18,627 nucleotides of DNA from Methanobacteriota archaeon (GCA_002694585.1 NZMM01000087.1:1-18627); one strand, 5' to 3'. Positions 1-6,652 are shown, counted from the stretch's first letter. Notes: a model not told the origin generated them from the sequence alone. Program-made: numbers and translations.

Positions 1-380
1 ACTTGGAGTTCCCTCATCACAGTTTCCTGCAGTGTGAAGTTTTCGCGCCTGCTGCACCCCGTAGGGTCTGGATTCGTGTCTCAGAATCCATCTCCGGGCG
101 ATTGCTCCCACAACCCGTACGCGTCAATGGCTAGGGGGTCCTTTACACCCCCTACAACCTGATACGCCGCAGACCCATCCTGTGCCGTGACCTTTGATCC
201 ACCCACCGTTCCAGGCGTGGTGGACTATCCGGTATTATTCTCAGTTTCCCGAGGTTATCCCGGAGCACAGGGCAGGTTATCCACGTGTTACTGAGCAGTA
301 TGCCGAGCTCCTAAAGCTCTCGACTCGCATGGCTTAATCGAACTCCAATAGCGGTCGCCTCTGGCAGGATCAACCAGATT
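1..380 (-). rRNA. 16S ribosomal RNA, 5' part (truncated by window start)
   Basis: On the minus strand this reads as the start of an archaeal small-subunit rRNA. The 5' end carries the universal TCTGGTTGATCCTGCCAG segment at 377-360, followed by the conserved TAAGCCATGCGAGTC and CAGTAACACGTGGA helices. The classic archaeal site ACGGGGTGCAGCAGGCGCGA lies exactly at 62-43. The gene runs out of the window at position 1, so about three quarters of it is missing and linkage to 23S cannot be judged. The mature 5' end near 380 is placed by analogy with other archaeal 16S genes. It lies on the same strand as, and downstream of, the ribosomal protein cluster. Confidence 0.97.
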
Positions 381-462
381 TCTCTCGTTTTCGATCCTTG
401 GGACGATCACAACGTCGCTAAAATTTGTCTTTGGACTTGACGTGGTTTGAACACTTGCTCCT

Positions 463-482
463 TGCACGATATACATCGTACA
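463..482 (-). promoter_or_regulatory. Inverted repeat around a second TATA-like site upstream of 16S
   Basis: Arms TGCACGAT (463-470) and ATCGTACA (475-482) are complementary at 7 of 8 positions around a 4-nt centre. On the minus strand the centre forms GTATATC (475-469), a TATA-like sequence about 90-95 nt before the mature 16S end. It could be a secondary rRNA promoter, an operator overlapping it, or a hairpin in the leader. The sequence does not decide between these. Confidence 0.3.
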
Positions 483-560
483 TGGATCACCTACCTGGCC
501 TCAAGCGAGCTCCCGTAGGAGGGTTCTCGAAACCGCGTATGCTTCGGCGTCTCATTGTGC

Positions 561-582
561 GGTGATGGCGGCTGTCATCACC
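561..582 (-). other. Hairpin in the pre-16S leader
   Basis: GGTGATG (561-567) and CATCACC (576-582) are perfectly complementary over 7 bp with an 8-nt loop. A short CCCCGAGGGG palindrome follows at 581-590. The position is inside the predicted pre-16S leader. Its function is unknown; rRNA folding, processing or an anti-termination role are all possible. Confidence 0.35.
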
Positions 583-630
583 CCGAGGGGCTCTGCCGCC
601 AACGCCGTTCCGCACAACGCGAGCAACACA

Positions 631-650
631 CCGACAGACCTCCCCTATAT
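631..650 (-). promoter_or_regulatory. Candidate 16S rRNA promoter element
   Basis: On the minus strand this reads ATATAGGGGAGGTCTGTCGG. It matches 17 of 20 positions of the element upstream of uL3 (15263-15244), and each begins with a TATA core. Recurrence in front of the two main ribosome-building units, at the right orientation and on the same strand, is the main evidence. A start site about 25 nt downstream would give a leader of roughly 240 nt, reasonable for an archaeal pre-16S transcript. No start site can be proven from sequence. Confidence 0.5.
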
Positions 651-815
651 CAACATGGTGGGGGGAAATCTTGGTCAGAATCGAGGCACTGCTCCGCTGA
701 GCATCCGGCTTTGAGGCGGCACACCAAGACCCGTTTGGGCTCAGAAAGCCTTAGCCGTTGCGACGAACGGAAGATGAAACCGCAGCAGAGCACGTGTAAA
801 CGTTGCACTGCGAGG
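651..815. other. Spacer between secY and the 16S promoter
   Basis: No convincing gene is present here. Small inverted repeats occur at 690-703 (TGCTC/GAGCA) and 755-770 (CCGTT/AACGG), but neither is followed by a T-run on the minus strand, so no transcription terminator for the ribosomal protein cluster can be assigned. Read-through from secY into the 16S leader cannot be excluded. Confidence 0.5.
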
Positions 816-2747
816 TCACGAGACGCCGATGAACTCACGGAGCATTGGGTGCATCTCCATGGCTTGTTCCTTCTGGATTTGCTCAAAGGTCCTGAGGATG
901 ATGCCCACAGCCAGCAGCAAACCTGTGCCTGTGGCGTTCCCGACCGTACCCAAGAGGTCGGCGCCGGCGGCCAGGAGGCCGACAAAGGCGCCGGAGAAGT
1001 AGGTCACGGGAGGAATGTAGTTCTCGAGGATTTTCTCGAGCACCTTGGGGTTCTTGCGGAACCCTGGAATCTGCATGCCGGTGCGCTCAATCTGCTTGGC
1101 CACGTCTTTGACGCCCATGTTCGTGGTGTCGATCCAGAACTTCGCGAAGACCATCGAACCCACCGTCATGAGCGCGACGTAGGTGACCACGTGCAGGACA
1201 ATCTGCCAAACGGTGTGGCCGAAGATGTCACCCTGTTGATTGAGCAACGGAATCAACCAGTCGTTGACGCCGTTGACCATGCTGGAGTACCAAGCAAAGC
1301 CACCTGAGGGCGTGGTTTGACCCGCCTCGTAGGTGCCGATGTATGTGGACAGCGAGAGGAAGCCCTCACGCCCCAAGAAGGGGGTCTTAGACAAGACCGG
1401 GTGGCTCCAGAAGAGGAGGGTGAACATGTTGATGTTCGCCAAAAGCGCGGCCATCAAAATCACGGGAATGTTCGAAGCGTAGACCAAACGGATGGGGTAC
1501 TTTCCACGGTGTCCACGCACCTTGCCGTGCGTCAGCGGCAGCTCAAGACGGCTGGATTCGGCGTAGGCGACCACGAGGAACACCACCACCGACGAAAACA
1601 GCGCTGCGACCGGATTCACGTGCGTTAACAGGATGGTCTCGAAACCGTTCATCGACACCATCTGTTGATTCGTCGATTCTCTGAACATGTAGAAGATCAT
1701 CGGCAGCGTCCCCGCAGGCGGGTTCTGAATGGAATAGGGCACGCCTGTGGTCGTGGGCAGCCAGGAGAGGGAACCCACGAAGGTGGACTGGGCCACACCC
1801 GCAGCGATGAACAGCGAGATACCGGAGCCGATGCCCCATTTGCTGACCAATTCGTCGAGCAGGAACACGAGGTAGGACCCAGCGAACAACTGTGCCACGA
1901 TCACCGCATTGGCCCAACCTAGACCGTACGAGTCGATAAGGAACTCAGCCGGGTCGAGGAAACCGTAGGTCTGCGGAATCGACTCGATGGGGATCATGAT
2001 GAGGACAAGCAACTTCTGCACGCCTTGGTACATCGCCTTGTCGTCGCTGTTGGTCAGGTCAAGACGGATGATCTTCGCACCTGCGAACAGCTGCATGATG
2101 ATTGAGCCGGTCACGATAGGGCCAATGCCGAGGTGCATGATGGAACCGGAGGCACCGGCCATGATGGAGCGGAAACCGCTGAACAAGTCGAGCGCCTGTC
2201 CAGACAGACCGAACAGCAACACGTTGGTCATCGCGAAGTAAATGCAGAGCACCAGGAAGGTGGTCGTGATTTTGTCACGGAAGCGGACGTGGTGGTCGGG
2301 TTTCTCGATGGTGGGATAGACGTCAACGAAGCGGTGCAGGGCGTACAGACGGCTGCTCTTGTCGCCTTCGTAGAGAAAGCACGTGATGGTGGCTGCGGCG
2401 CCGAATCCGAGGATGTAGACGCCGACGAAAATGAAGCCGACGGCGGGGTCGTAACCGCCCCACGCCTCAGGGCGTGAGTACCATGTCCCGATGCCGATCA
2501 GGGCCAACCAGCCAAGCATCTTGCCGTATCGACCAACAACGGGGACCGTCTTGAGCGATTCCGGCATCTCAATCATGAAACAGGCGAGAAGGTAGAGGAG
2601 GTACACCACGGCGAGACCGATGCCGAACAAAGCGGCTTCTTGGGGCTGGCCGGTGCCGTTGAGTTCCTCCCACTGCCACCAAATGAGCATGGCGAAGTAG
2701 ACCACGGCCGCTGTGATGTAGCCGGCTGGAATGGGACGTTGCTTCAT
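816..2747 (-). CDS. secY: SecY, protein translocase channel subunit, with N-terminal membrane extension
   Basis: SecY is the pore of the Sec61/SecYEG translocon, which moves secretory proteins across, and inserts membrane proteins into, the cytoplasmic membrane. The conserved core starts near residue 143 (YPTIEKPDHHVRFRDK), followed by TM1 (about 161-181) and a plug/TM2 region with SIMHLGIGPIVTGSIIMQLF (202-221). Later come IESIPQTYG, WGIGSGIS and the cytosolic loop HGKVRGHRGKYPIRLVYASN, all typical of archaeal SecY. At 643 residues it is far longer than the usual 430-500, because about 142 residues precede the core. That extension has hydrophobic segments near 9-27, 38-59, 78-90 and 102-124. 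The ATG is preceded by GGGTGAGACC, the same ribosome-binding context as several upstream genes. It is the last protein gene of the cluster, 67 nt after uL15. Confidence 0.97.
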   Translation of the reverse strand: MKQRPIPAGYITAAVVYFAMLIWWQWEELNGTGQPQEAALFGIGLAVVYLLYLLACFMIEMPESLKTVPVVGRYGKMLGWLALIGIGTWYSRPEAWGGYDPAVGFIFVGVYILGFGAAATITCFLYEGDKSSRLYALHRFVDVYPTIEKPDHHVRFRDKITTTFLVLCIYFAMTNVLLFGLSGQALDLFSGFRSIMAGASGSIMHLGIGPIVTGSIIMQLFAGAKIIRLDLTNSDDKAMYQGVQKLLVLIMIPIESIPQTYGFLDPAEFLIDSYGLGWANAVIVAQLFAGSYLVFLLDELVSKWGIGSGISLFIAAGVAQSTFVGSLSWLPTTTGVPYSIQNPPAGTLPMIFYMFRESTNQQMVSMNGFETILLTHVNPVAALFSSVVVFLVVAYAESSRLELPLTHGKVRGHRGKYPIRLVYASNIPVILMAALLANINMFTLLFWSHPVLSKTPFLGREGFLSLSTYIGTYEAGQTTPSGGFAWYSSMVNGVNDWLIPLLNQQGDIFGHTVWQIVLHVVTYVALMTVGSMVFAKFWIDTTNMGVKDVAKQIERTGMQIPGFRKNPKVLEKILENYIPPVTYFSGAFVGLLAAGADLLGTVGNATGTGLLLAVGIILRTFEQIQKEQAMEMHPMLREFIGVS

Positions 2748-2814
2748 GGTCTCACCCTCGTGTTGTGTGCCAGGTCATGCGCTCTTGAACGTTCAGTGCG
2801 CATGGACCTCCAAA

Positions 2815-3231
2815 TCAGGCTTCGTCGTCCCAGTCGTCGTCGTCCATCTCGACGCTGCCGCCGGCAGCCTCGATCTTCTCAACGGCCTTGGCCGAGGCGC
2901 TCTCAACGGTGACGCTGAGGGCGGTGGTAACGCGGCCGGAGCCGAGGAGCTTGTCGATGCCAAGCTCGGTCAGGTCGATGCTGTCGGCACCGGCGGCCAT
3001 CTCTTCGAGCTGACCGACGTTGACCGTCACGCTGACGTTGCGCAGGGAAGGGTCGCGGTTGAATCCGTGCATGCCCCAGTGGTTGGGCATGTACTTGATG
3101 CGCGTCATGACACGGTGCTTGTTCATACCAGCGTTTCCGCGGCCGCCGCGCTTTCCTGCACCACGGCCGGCCTTGTGGCCACGTCCGTTGGTGCGGCAGC
3201 GTCCTCGATGCTTCTGTGATCGTTGTCCCAT
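2815..3231 (-). CDS. rpl15: Large-subunit ribosomal protein uL15
   Basis: Structural protein of the large subunit that helps fold 23S rRNA domains. The basic glycine-rich N-terminus (RGHKAGRGAGKRGGRGNAG) and the NHWGMHGFNRD segment are diagnostic of archaeal uL15. Two adjacent ATGs exist (3234 and 3231). I chose 3231 because it restores the 9-nt gap from the uL30 stop (TGAGGTGAG then ATG) seen at other junctions of this cluster, giving 138 residues. The C-terminus ends in MDDDDWDDEA, an acidic tail resembling a segment in eL32 of the same cluster and unusual for an otherwise basic rRNA-binding protein. Confidence 0.95.
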   Translation of the reverse strand: MGQRSQKHRGRCRTNGRGHKAGRGAGKRGGRGNAGMNKHRVMTRIKYMPNHWGMHGFNRDPSLRNVSVTVNVGQLEEMAAGADSIDLTELGIDKLLGSGRVTTALSVTVESASAKAVEKIEAAGGSVEMDDDDWDDEA

Positions 3232-3234
3232 CAT

Positions 3235-3243
3235 CTCACCTCA
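3235..3243 (-). promoter_or_regulatory. Stop codon embedded in the ribosome-binding site (uL30/uL15)
   Basis: TGAGGTGAG on the minus strand contains the uL30 stop (TGA) and a strong archaeal Shine-Dalgarno core (GAGGTGA). The same arrangement recurs before uL6, uL24, uL23, uL22 and uS3. It supports the downstream ATG at 3231 for uL15. Confidence 0.75.
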
Positions 3244-3717
3244 TTGTTCCACCATGCGCTCAATGAGCGCACCGATTGCATCGCCACGGGGGCCGAGGGC
3301 TCCACCGTTGACATGAGAACGCTTGATGCCGCCCCATCCCTTCGACCCGCGGGGCGGGTGAAGGCGGAAGACGCGCTTCATGTTGGGGACGTCCTTCACC
3401 GTGCCTTTGCCCGAGGCGATGGCGCTGGCCATGGCCCCGATGTCGTCGTGGACGCCGCCTTCGGCGACGGCCTCGTCGGTGAGGGGGGCACCGCCAACCA
3501 TGCGGCCGCGGTGGCGGAGCATGGACTCAACCGTGCCTTGGTCGGCTTCGCCCCAGGTGATGTAGTCCTTGGCCTTCTGAAGCATGCCACGGTACTGATC
3601 GTTCTTGGGGATGATCACCGCGTGGTTCACGCGGGTGAGGTTGAGGTGGTGCATGGTCTCGCGGATGGACCGCTCGACCTTCACGTCGCTTCGAACTCGA
3701 ACAACAATCCAACTCAT
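3241..3717 (-). CDS. rpl30: Large-subunit ribosomal protein uL30
   Basis: Large-subunit protein with the ferredoxin-like uL30 fold. The N-terminal WIVVRVRSDVKVERSIRETMHHLNLTRVNHAVII strand-helix-strand segment is typical. The protein has the longer archaeal/eukaryotic form (158 residues) with a C-terminal extension ending in PPRGSKGWGGIKRSHVNGGALGPRG. The start ATG at 3717 overlaps the uS5 stop by one base (TGATG), implying translational coupling. A TTG one codon upstream is also open but less likely. Confidence 0.95.
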   Translation of the reverse strand: MSWIVVRVRSDVKVERSIRETMHHLNLTRVNHAVIIPKNDQYRGMLQKAKDYITWGEADQGTVESMLRHRGRMVGGAPLTDEAVAEGGVHDDIGAMASAIASGKGTVKDVPNMKRVFRLHPPRGSKGWGGIKRSHVNGGALGPRGDAIGALIERMVEQ

Positions 3718-4484
3718 CAAATCGCCCTCCCGTAGGTGATGTGGAGACGCTCGCGCTGCTCCTGGGTGACGCGGGTCGTGTTCAGCGCCTTGAGGGCGTT
3801 GAAGGTGGCCGCGGCGTAGTTGATGGTGGTGCGGGTTTGACCGCTGGTGCGCGACAGCACGTCGCTGACACCGGCCAACTGCAGGACGCGCTTGCCGGTT
3901 TCACCGATGACCAAGCCCTTGCCTGCGGCGGCGGGCATGAGGGTCACGCGGGTCGAGGCGGAGCGGCCCTTGACCTTGAAGGGCACCGAGGTGCCGGGTC
4001 CGGCCGAAGATTCCCACGAACCGTTGCCGCGCTGGACGCGGATGAGGTTGAGCTTCGCAGCGGTGATTGCCTTCTCGATGGCCTTGGGGACTTCCTTGGC
4101 CTTGGCCATGCCGAGACCGACGTAGCCGTCCTTGTTGCCGACGCACGCCATGACGTTGAATCGAACTCGGCGACCGGAGTCGGTCATGCGCTGGACCATG
4201 TTGACCTTGATCACGTCGTCCTCGAGACCGGGCAAGAGGGCGTCCACGACCTGGACTTCACGGATGGGTAGGCCGCTGGCGAGCGCCTGCTCGTACGACA
4301 CAATTTCACCGGCCATGACCTTCTGGCCAAGGCGGGTGCGGGGCTGCCACTCGCGGAGCGCGAGCAGGGGGTCAGGACCGCGGCGGCGGCGACGGCGAGG
4401 GCCGTCTTGGGGCGCTTCTTCCTGAGGGGCGAAGGCCTGCAGGAGGCCGGGAGCCATGTTCTGGATGGGGGTCTCTTCGCTCAT
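3717..4484 (-). CDS. rps5: Small-subunit ribosomal protein uS5 with N-terminal Arg-rich extension
   Basis: uS5 sits near the mRNA entry region of the 30S subunit and contributes to decoding fidelity and mRNA unwinding. The archaeal core begins at EWQPRTRLGQKV (about residue 45). The double-stranded-RNA-binding-like domain follows (VDALLPGLEDDVIKVNMVQRMTDSGRRVRF, then VGNKDGYVGLGMAKAKEVPKAI), with a C-terminal domain containing KGLVIGETGKRVLQLAGVSDV. The length of 255 exceeds typical archaeal uS5 because of a roughly 44-residue lead containing six consecutive arginines (30-35) after an acidic, Gln/Pro-rich stretch. The start ATG is 2 nt after the uL18 stop, with AGGAGG upstream. Confidence 0.96.
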   Translation of the reverse strand: MSEETPIQNMAPGLLQAFAPQEEAPQDGPRRRRRRGPDPLLALREWQPRTRLGQKVMAGEIVSYEQALASGLPIREVQVVDALLPGLEDDVIKVNMVQRMTDSGRRVRFNVMACVGNKDGYVGLGMAKAKEVPKAIEKAITAAKLNLIRVQRGNGSWESSAGPGTSVPFKVKGRSASTRVTLMPAAAGKGLVIGETGKRVLQLAGVSDVLSRTSGQTRTTINYAAATFNALKALNTTRVTQEQRERLHITYGRAI

Positions 4485-4486
4485 GT

Positions 4487-4996
4487 TCAGTACGCCTCCT
4501 CAATGGTGGTGCGGCAGGCTTCCACCTTGTCCGCGATGGATTCGTCGATGTGTGCGCCGTTGATGCGGTCATCGTCGGGAAGCACGTCTTCGCCGTGCGG
4601 GACCTCAAGACCGGCATCGACCATGCCGCGGAGCGCGGCGTAGACGCGGTTGCCGGGGGTGCTGGCAGCGAGCCCGATGTCGAGCACGGCTTCGTCGTGA
4701 CCGGCCGCAAGGGCCGCCTTGCCGAGGGCAAAGCCGACGAGGTAGGAGGCCGGGACGGACTTCTTGGAGAGGTCCGCAGGCCAACCGTAGCGCGAGGAAA
4801 GGTCGCTTCCGGTCACGGTCGCGATCACGACGTCACCGTCCTTGTGATAGGAAGTGATTTGCGCGGTGGTGCGCGTGTTGGACACGCGTACGACCGCACG
4901 AGGCATCCCGCTCTTGAGCAGGCGGAGGCGGCGGCGGTAATCGGTGGTGGACGACAAACGGCGGCGGAAGATGGTACGACGACGTGTGTGCTGCAT
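4487..4996 (-). CDS. rpl18: Large-subunit ribosomal protein uL18
   Basis: uL18 binds 5S rRNA and, with uL5, anchors it in the central protuberance of the large subunit. Recognisable segments are the basic N-terminus (RRTIFRRRLSSTTDYRRRLRLLKSG), RAVVRVSNTRTTAQITSYHKDGD, and the C-terminal AVLDIGLAASTPGNRVYAALRGMVDAGLEVPHGEDVLPDDDRING, typical of archaeal uL18. The length of 169 is slightly short for archaea. The ATG overlaps the eL19 stop (CTGATGCAG), the same 9-mer found at the eL32/eL19 junction. Confidence 0.95.
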   Translation of the reverse strand: MQHTRRRTIFRRRLSSTTDYRRRLRLLKSGMPRAVVRVSNTRTTAQITSYHKDGDVVIATVTGSDLSSRYGWPADLSKKSVPASYLVGFALGKAALAAGHDEAVLDIGLAASTPGNRVYAALRGMVDAGLEVPHGEDVLPDDDRINGAHIDESIADKVEACRTTIEEAY

Positions 4997-5457
4997 CAGG
5001 CCTCACTCTCCTTGAATTGGACGCCTTCGACGCCCATCTGGGTGCGCATGTGCGCAATGGATCGGTAGGAACCACCCTTGGCCTTCAGGTAGTAATGGCG
5101 GTAGCCGGCGGCGTCGAGGGTTCCGTCGGTGCGGAGCTCCTTGAGGACGCGTCGCTGAGCACGGATGGTCCGCATCCAGCGGTTCTTGCGTGGGTTGCGC
5201 GCGTTAGCGGTACCCTGTCGCTTCCCCTGACCCTTGCGGCGGCCCTTGCGCTTCTGCTCGAGACGAACACGGGCGCGAGCACGGGACGTGCCCTTGACCG
5301 GCTTGGCCTTGATGATGCCCTGGTCGATGAATTCGCGGATGTCCTCGGTCTGGACGGCGCTGGCGACCATGTCGATGTAGTCAGAGTTGATCCACACGCG
5401 GTGGACGCCACATCCGAGGATCTTGGCTGCGAGGCGCTTTTGGTTGGTCAACTGCAT
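4996..5457 (-). CDS. rpl19e: Large-subunit ribosomal protein eL19
   Basis: Archaeal/eukaryotic-specific large-subunit protein, largely helical, that contributes to an intersubunit bridge. The N-terminal signature LTNQKRLAAKILGCGVHRVWI is nearly canonical. It is followed by IREFIDQGIIKAKPVKGTSRARAR and a highly basic middle (KRKGRRKGQGKRQGTANARNPRKNRWMRTIR), then the C-terminal helix with YRHYYLKAKGGSYRS. At 153 residues it is normal for archaea. The start overlaps the eL32 stop by one base (TGATG). Confidence 0.96.
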   Translation of the reverse strand: MQLTNQKRLAAKILGCGVHRVWINSDYIDMVASAVQTEDIREFIDQGIIKAKPVKGTSRARARVRLEQKRKGRRKGQGKRQGTANARNPRKNRWMRTIRAQRRVLKELRTDGTLDAAGYRHYYLKAKGGSYRSIAHMRTQMGVEGVQFKESEA

Positions 5458-6098
5458 CAGGCATCCCTCCGGCGGTTGAGCACGCGAATGCCGAGTTCAT
5501 CGGCACGGGCGTGAATCGTGGCGCGCTTCCGGCCGCCGACGGCGGAACCGATGCGAGCGGCTTCGACGGCGGGGTCGATGCCATCGAGGTCGCCCACGTT
5601 GTGGACCATGACCTCAGAGAACCCGCTGGGGTGGAGACCACGTGCGGCCGCCACCTTACCGTGACCGATGCGAACAAGCGAACCGCGGTACTTGAAATTG
5701 CGACGCTGCTTGTTGTCCATACCCTTGGGCTTGCGCCATCCGGAGCGGGACAGGCGGGCGTAACGGAACCATTCGGTTCGACGGAAGGTGGGCGTCTTGG
5801 CCTTCTGAGCGGCCCGCAAGGCAAGCGCCTCACGGGTGGCGTCGTCGAGCACGGGCTTCTGACGGGCGGTGTGAAGCTCGCCCTCACCCTCGTCGTCCCA
5901 ATCTTCGTCGTCCCAAGCATCGTCCTTGGCCTCGGGAGCCTCGGTGGCTTCCGGGGCTTCCTCGGTTTGGGCGGGGGCGTCATCGGCGCCTTCGAGGCGA
6001 GCGATGAGGTCCTTCTTGTTCCCAGAAACGGGAAGGTCACGTTCCTTGAGCAACTCCTTGAGCTGCGCGACGGTCATGCTGCTGAAATCGTCGGACAT
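5457..6098 (-). CDS. rpl32e: Large-subunit ribosomal protein eL32 fused to an N-terminal SAP domain
   Basis: The eL32 core (about residues 100-213) is clear: FRRTEWFRYARLSRSGWRKPKG, LVRIGHGKVAAARGLHPSGF, EVMVHNVGDLDGIDP and a C-terminal ELGIRVLNRR. Ahead of it, residues 9-36 (MTVAQLKELLKERDLPVSGNKKDLIARL) match the SAP helix-turn-helix nucleic-acid-binding motif. The two are joined by an acidic linker (about 49-74) containing DDAWDDEDWDDE. I chose ATG 6098 rather than the GTG at 6107 because GGAGTGAT sits correctly upstream of 6098 and overlaps the uL6 stop. This gives 213 residues, longer than simple archaeal eL32. The SAP domain could add rRNA or DNA contacts; that is inference. Confidence 0.95.
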   Translation of the reverse strand: MSDDFSSMTVAQLKELLKERDLPVSGNKKDLIARLEGADDAPAQTEEAPEATEAPEAKDDAWDDEDWDDEGEGELHTARQKPVLDDATREALALRAAQKAKTPTFRRTEWFRYARLSRSGWRKPKGMDNKQRRNFKYRGSLVRIGHGKVAAARGLHPSGFSEVMVHNVGDLDGIDPAVEAARIGSAVGGRKRATIHARADELGIRVLNRRRDA

Positions 6099-6103
6099 CC
6101 TGA

Positions 6104-6643
6104 TCACTCCTTGGCGACACGGTAGATACCGTCTTGGAAGACGCGGCGGTCACGGTTCTTCACCGTGGTGCTGCGTTCGATGTTGGCGGCGGTCTGGCCG
6201 ACCGCTTCCTTGTCGATGCCGCTCACGATCACGTCGGTCTTGTTCTCAACGCGCACGTCGACGCCGCTGAGGATCGACGCACGGCGAGGCACACGCTCAC
6301 CGAAGTAGTTGTTCACGACGAACTCAGACCCTTCGACCTTCATGGTCATCGGGAAGTGAGAGTAGAAACAGCGCAGGGTGTAGGAGAAGCCCTCCGTCAC
6401 GCCCTTCACCATGTTGTTGATGTGGGCGTTCCAGGTGCCGGCGAGGGCCTTGTCCTTGCGACGGGGCAGGTCGCTGCGCACAAGAAGACCGGCGCCGTCC
6501 TGCAGGAGGCTGACGCGGCTGCTCTGGTATTCACGGGAAAGTTCGCCCTTCGGACCCTTGACGGTCAACACCGCACCCTCGATGGTGGCGGTGACGCCCT
6601 CAGGCAGGTCGATGGCGTGTTCAATTCGGTCAATCTTCACCAT
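6104..6643 (-). CDS. rpl6: Large-subunit ribosomal protein uL6
   Basis: Binds 23S rRNA near the sarcin-ricin loop and the factor-binding site. The protein has two tandem uL6 domains. The N-terminal one shows GVTATIEGAVLTVKGPKGELSREY; the C-terminal one carries FVVNNYFGERVPRRA (108-122) and VIVSGIDKEAVGQTAANIE. Its 179 residues are normal for archaea. The start is preceded by TGAGGTGAGACC, in which TGA is the uS8 stop, leaving a gap of exactly 9 nt. The end nearly touches eL32. Confidence 0.96.
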   Translation of the reverse strand: MVKIDRIEHAIDLPEGVTATIEGAVLTVKGPKGELSREYQSSRVSLLQDGAGLLVRSDLPRRKDKALAGTWNAHINNMVKGVTEGFSYTLRCFYSHFPMTMKVEGSEFVVNNYFGERVPRRASILSGVDVRVENKTDVIVSGIDKEAVGQTAANIERSTTVKNRDRRVFQDGIYRVAKE

Positions 6644-6652
6644 GGTCTCACC

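Larger units (their letters stand above)
381..630 (-). other. Probable pre-16S rRNA leader
   Basis: This stretch between the candidate 16S promoter and the mature 16S 5' end has no plausible coding frame. If transcription starts roughly 25 nt downstream of the TATA at 646-650, most of it is a precursor leader removed during rRNA processing. It holds a hairpin at 561-582 and an inverted repeat at 463-482. The partner strand of a processing stem would lie beyond the 16S 3' end, outside the window. No tRNA or 5S rRNA was recognised here. Confidence 0.5.

Noticed and set aside
288..476. Small minus-strand frame across the 16S 5' end
   Set aside because: It overlaps conserved 16S rRNA sequence and the leader, so it is not a plausible protein.
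561..590. Box C/D guide RNA
   Set aside because: GTGATGA resembles box C, but no CTGA box D at appropriate spacing was seen.
690..770. Transcription terminator after secY
   Set aside because: Small inverted repeats exist but no T-run follows on the minus strand, as expected for archaeal termination.
651..815. SRP RNA, RNase P RNA or tRNA in the secY-16S spacer
   Set aside because: A GGAAG...AGCAG-like stretch near 770-790 looked suggestive of SRP helix 8, but spacing and flanking pairing do not fit. No tRNA T-loop or cloverleaf was found.
555..1307. Plus-strand open frame across the spacer and the end of secY
   Set aside because: More than half is antisense to SecY and the rest has no recognisable motif or ribosome-binding site.
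4377..4400. CGG-rich microsatellite
   Set aside because: It is simply the codons for the uS5 arginine run and stays in frame.
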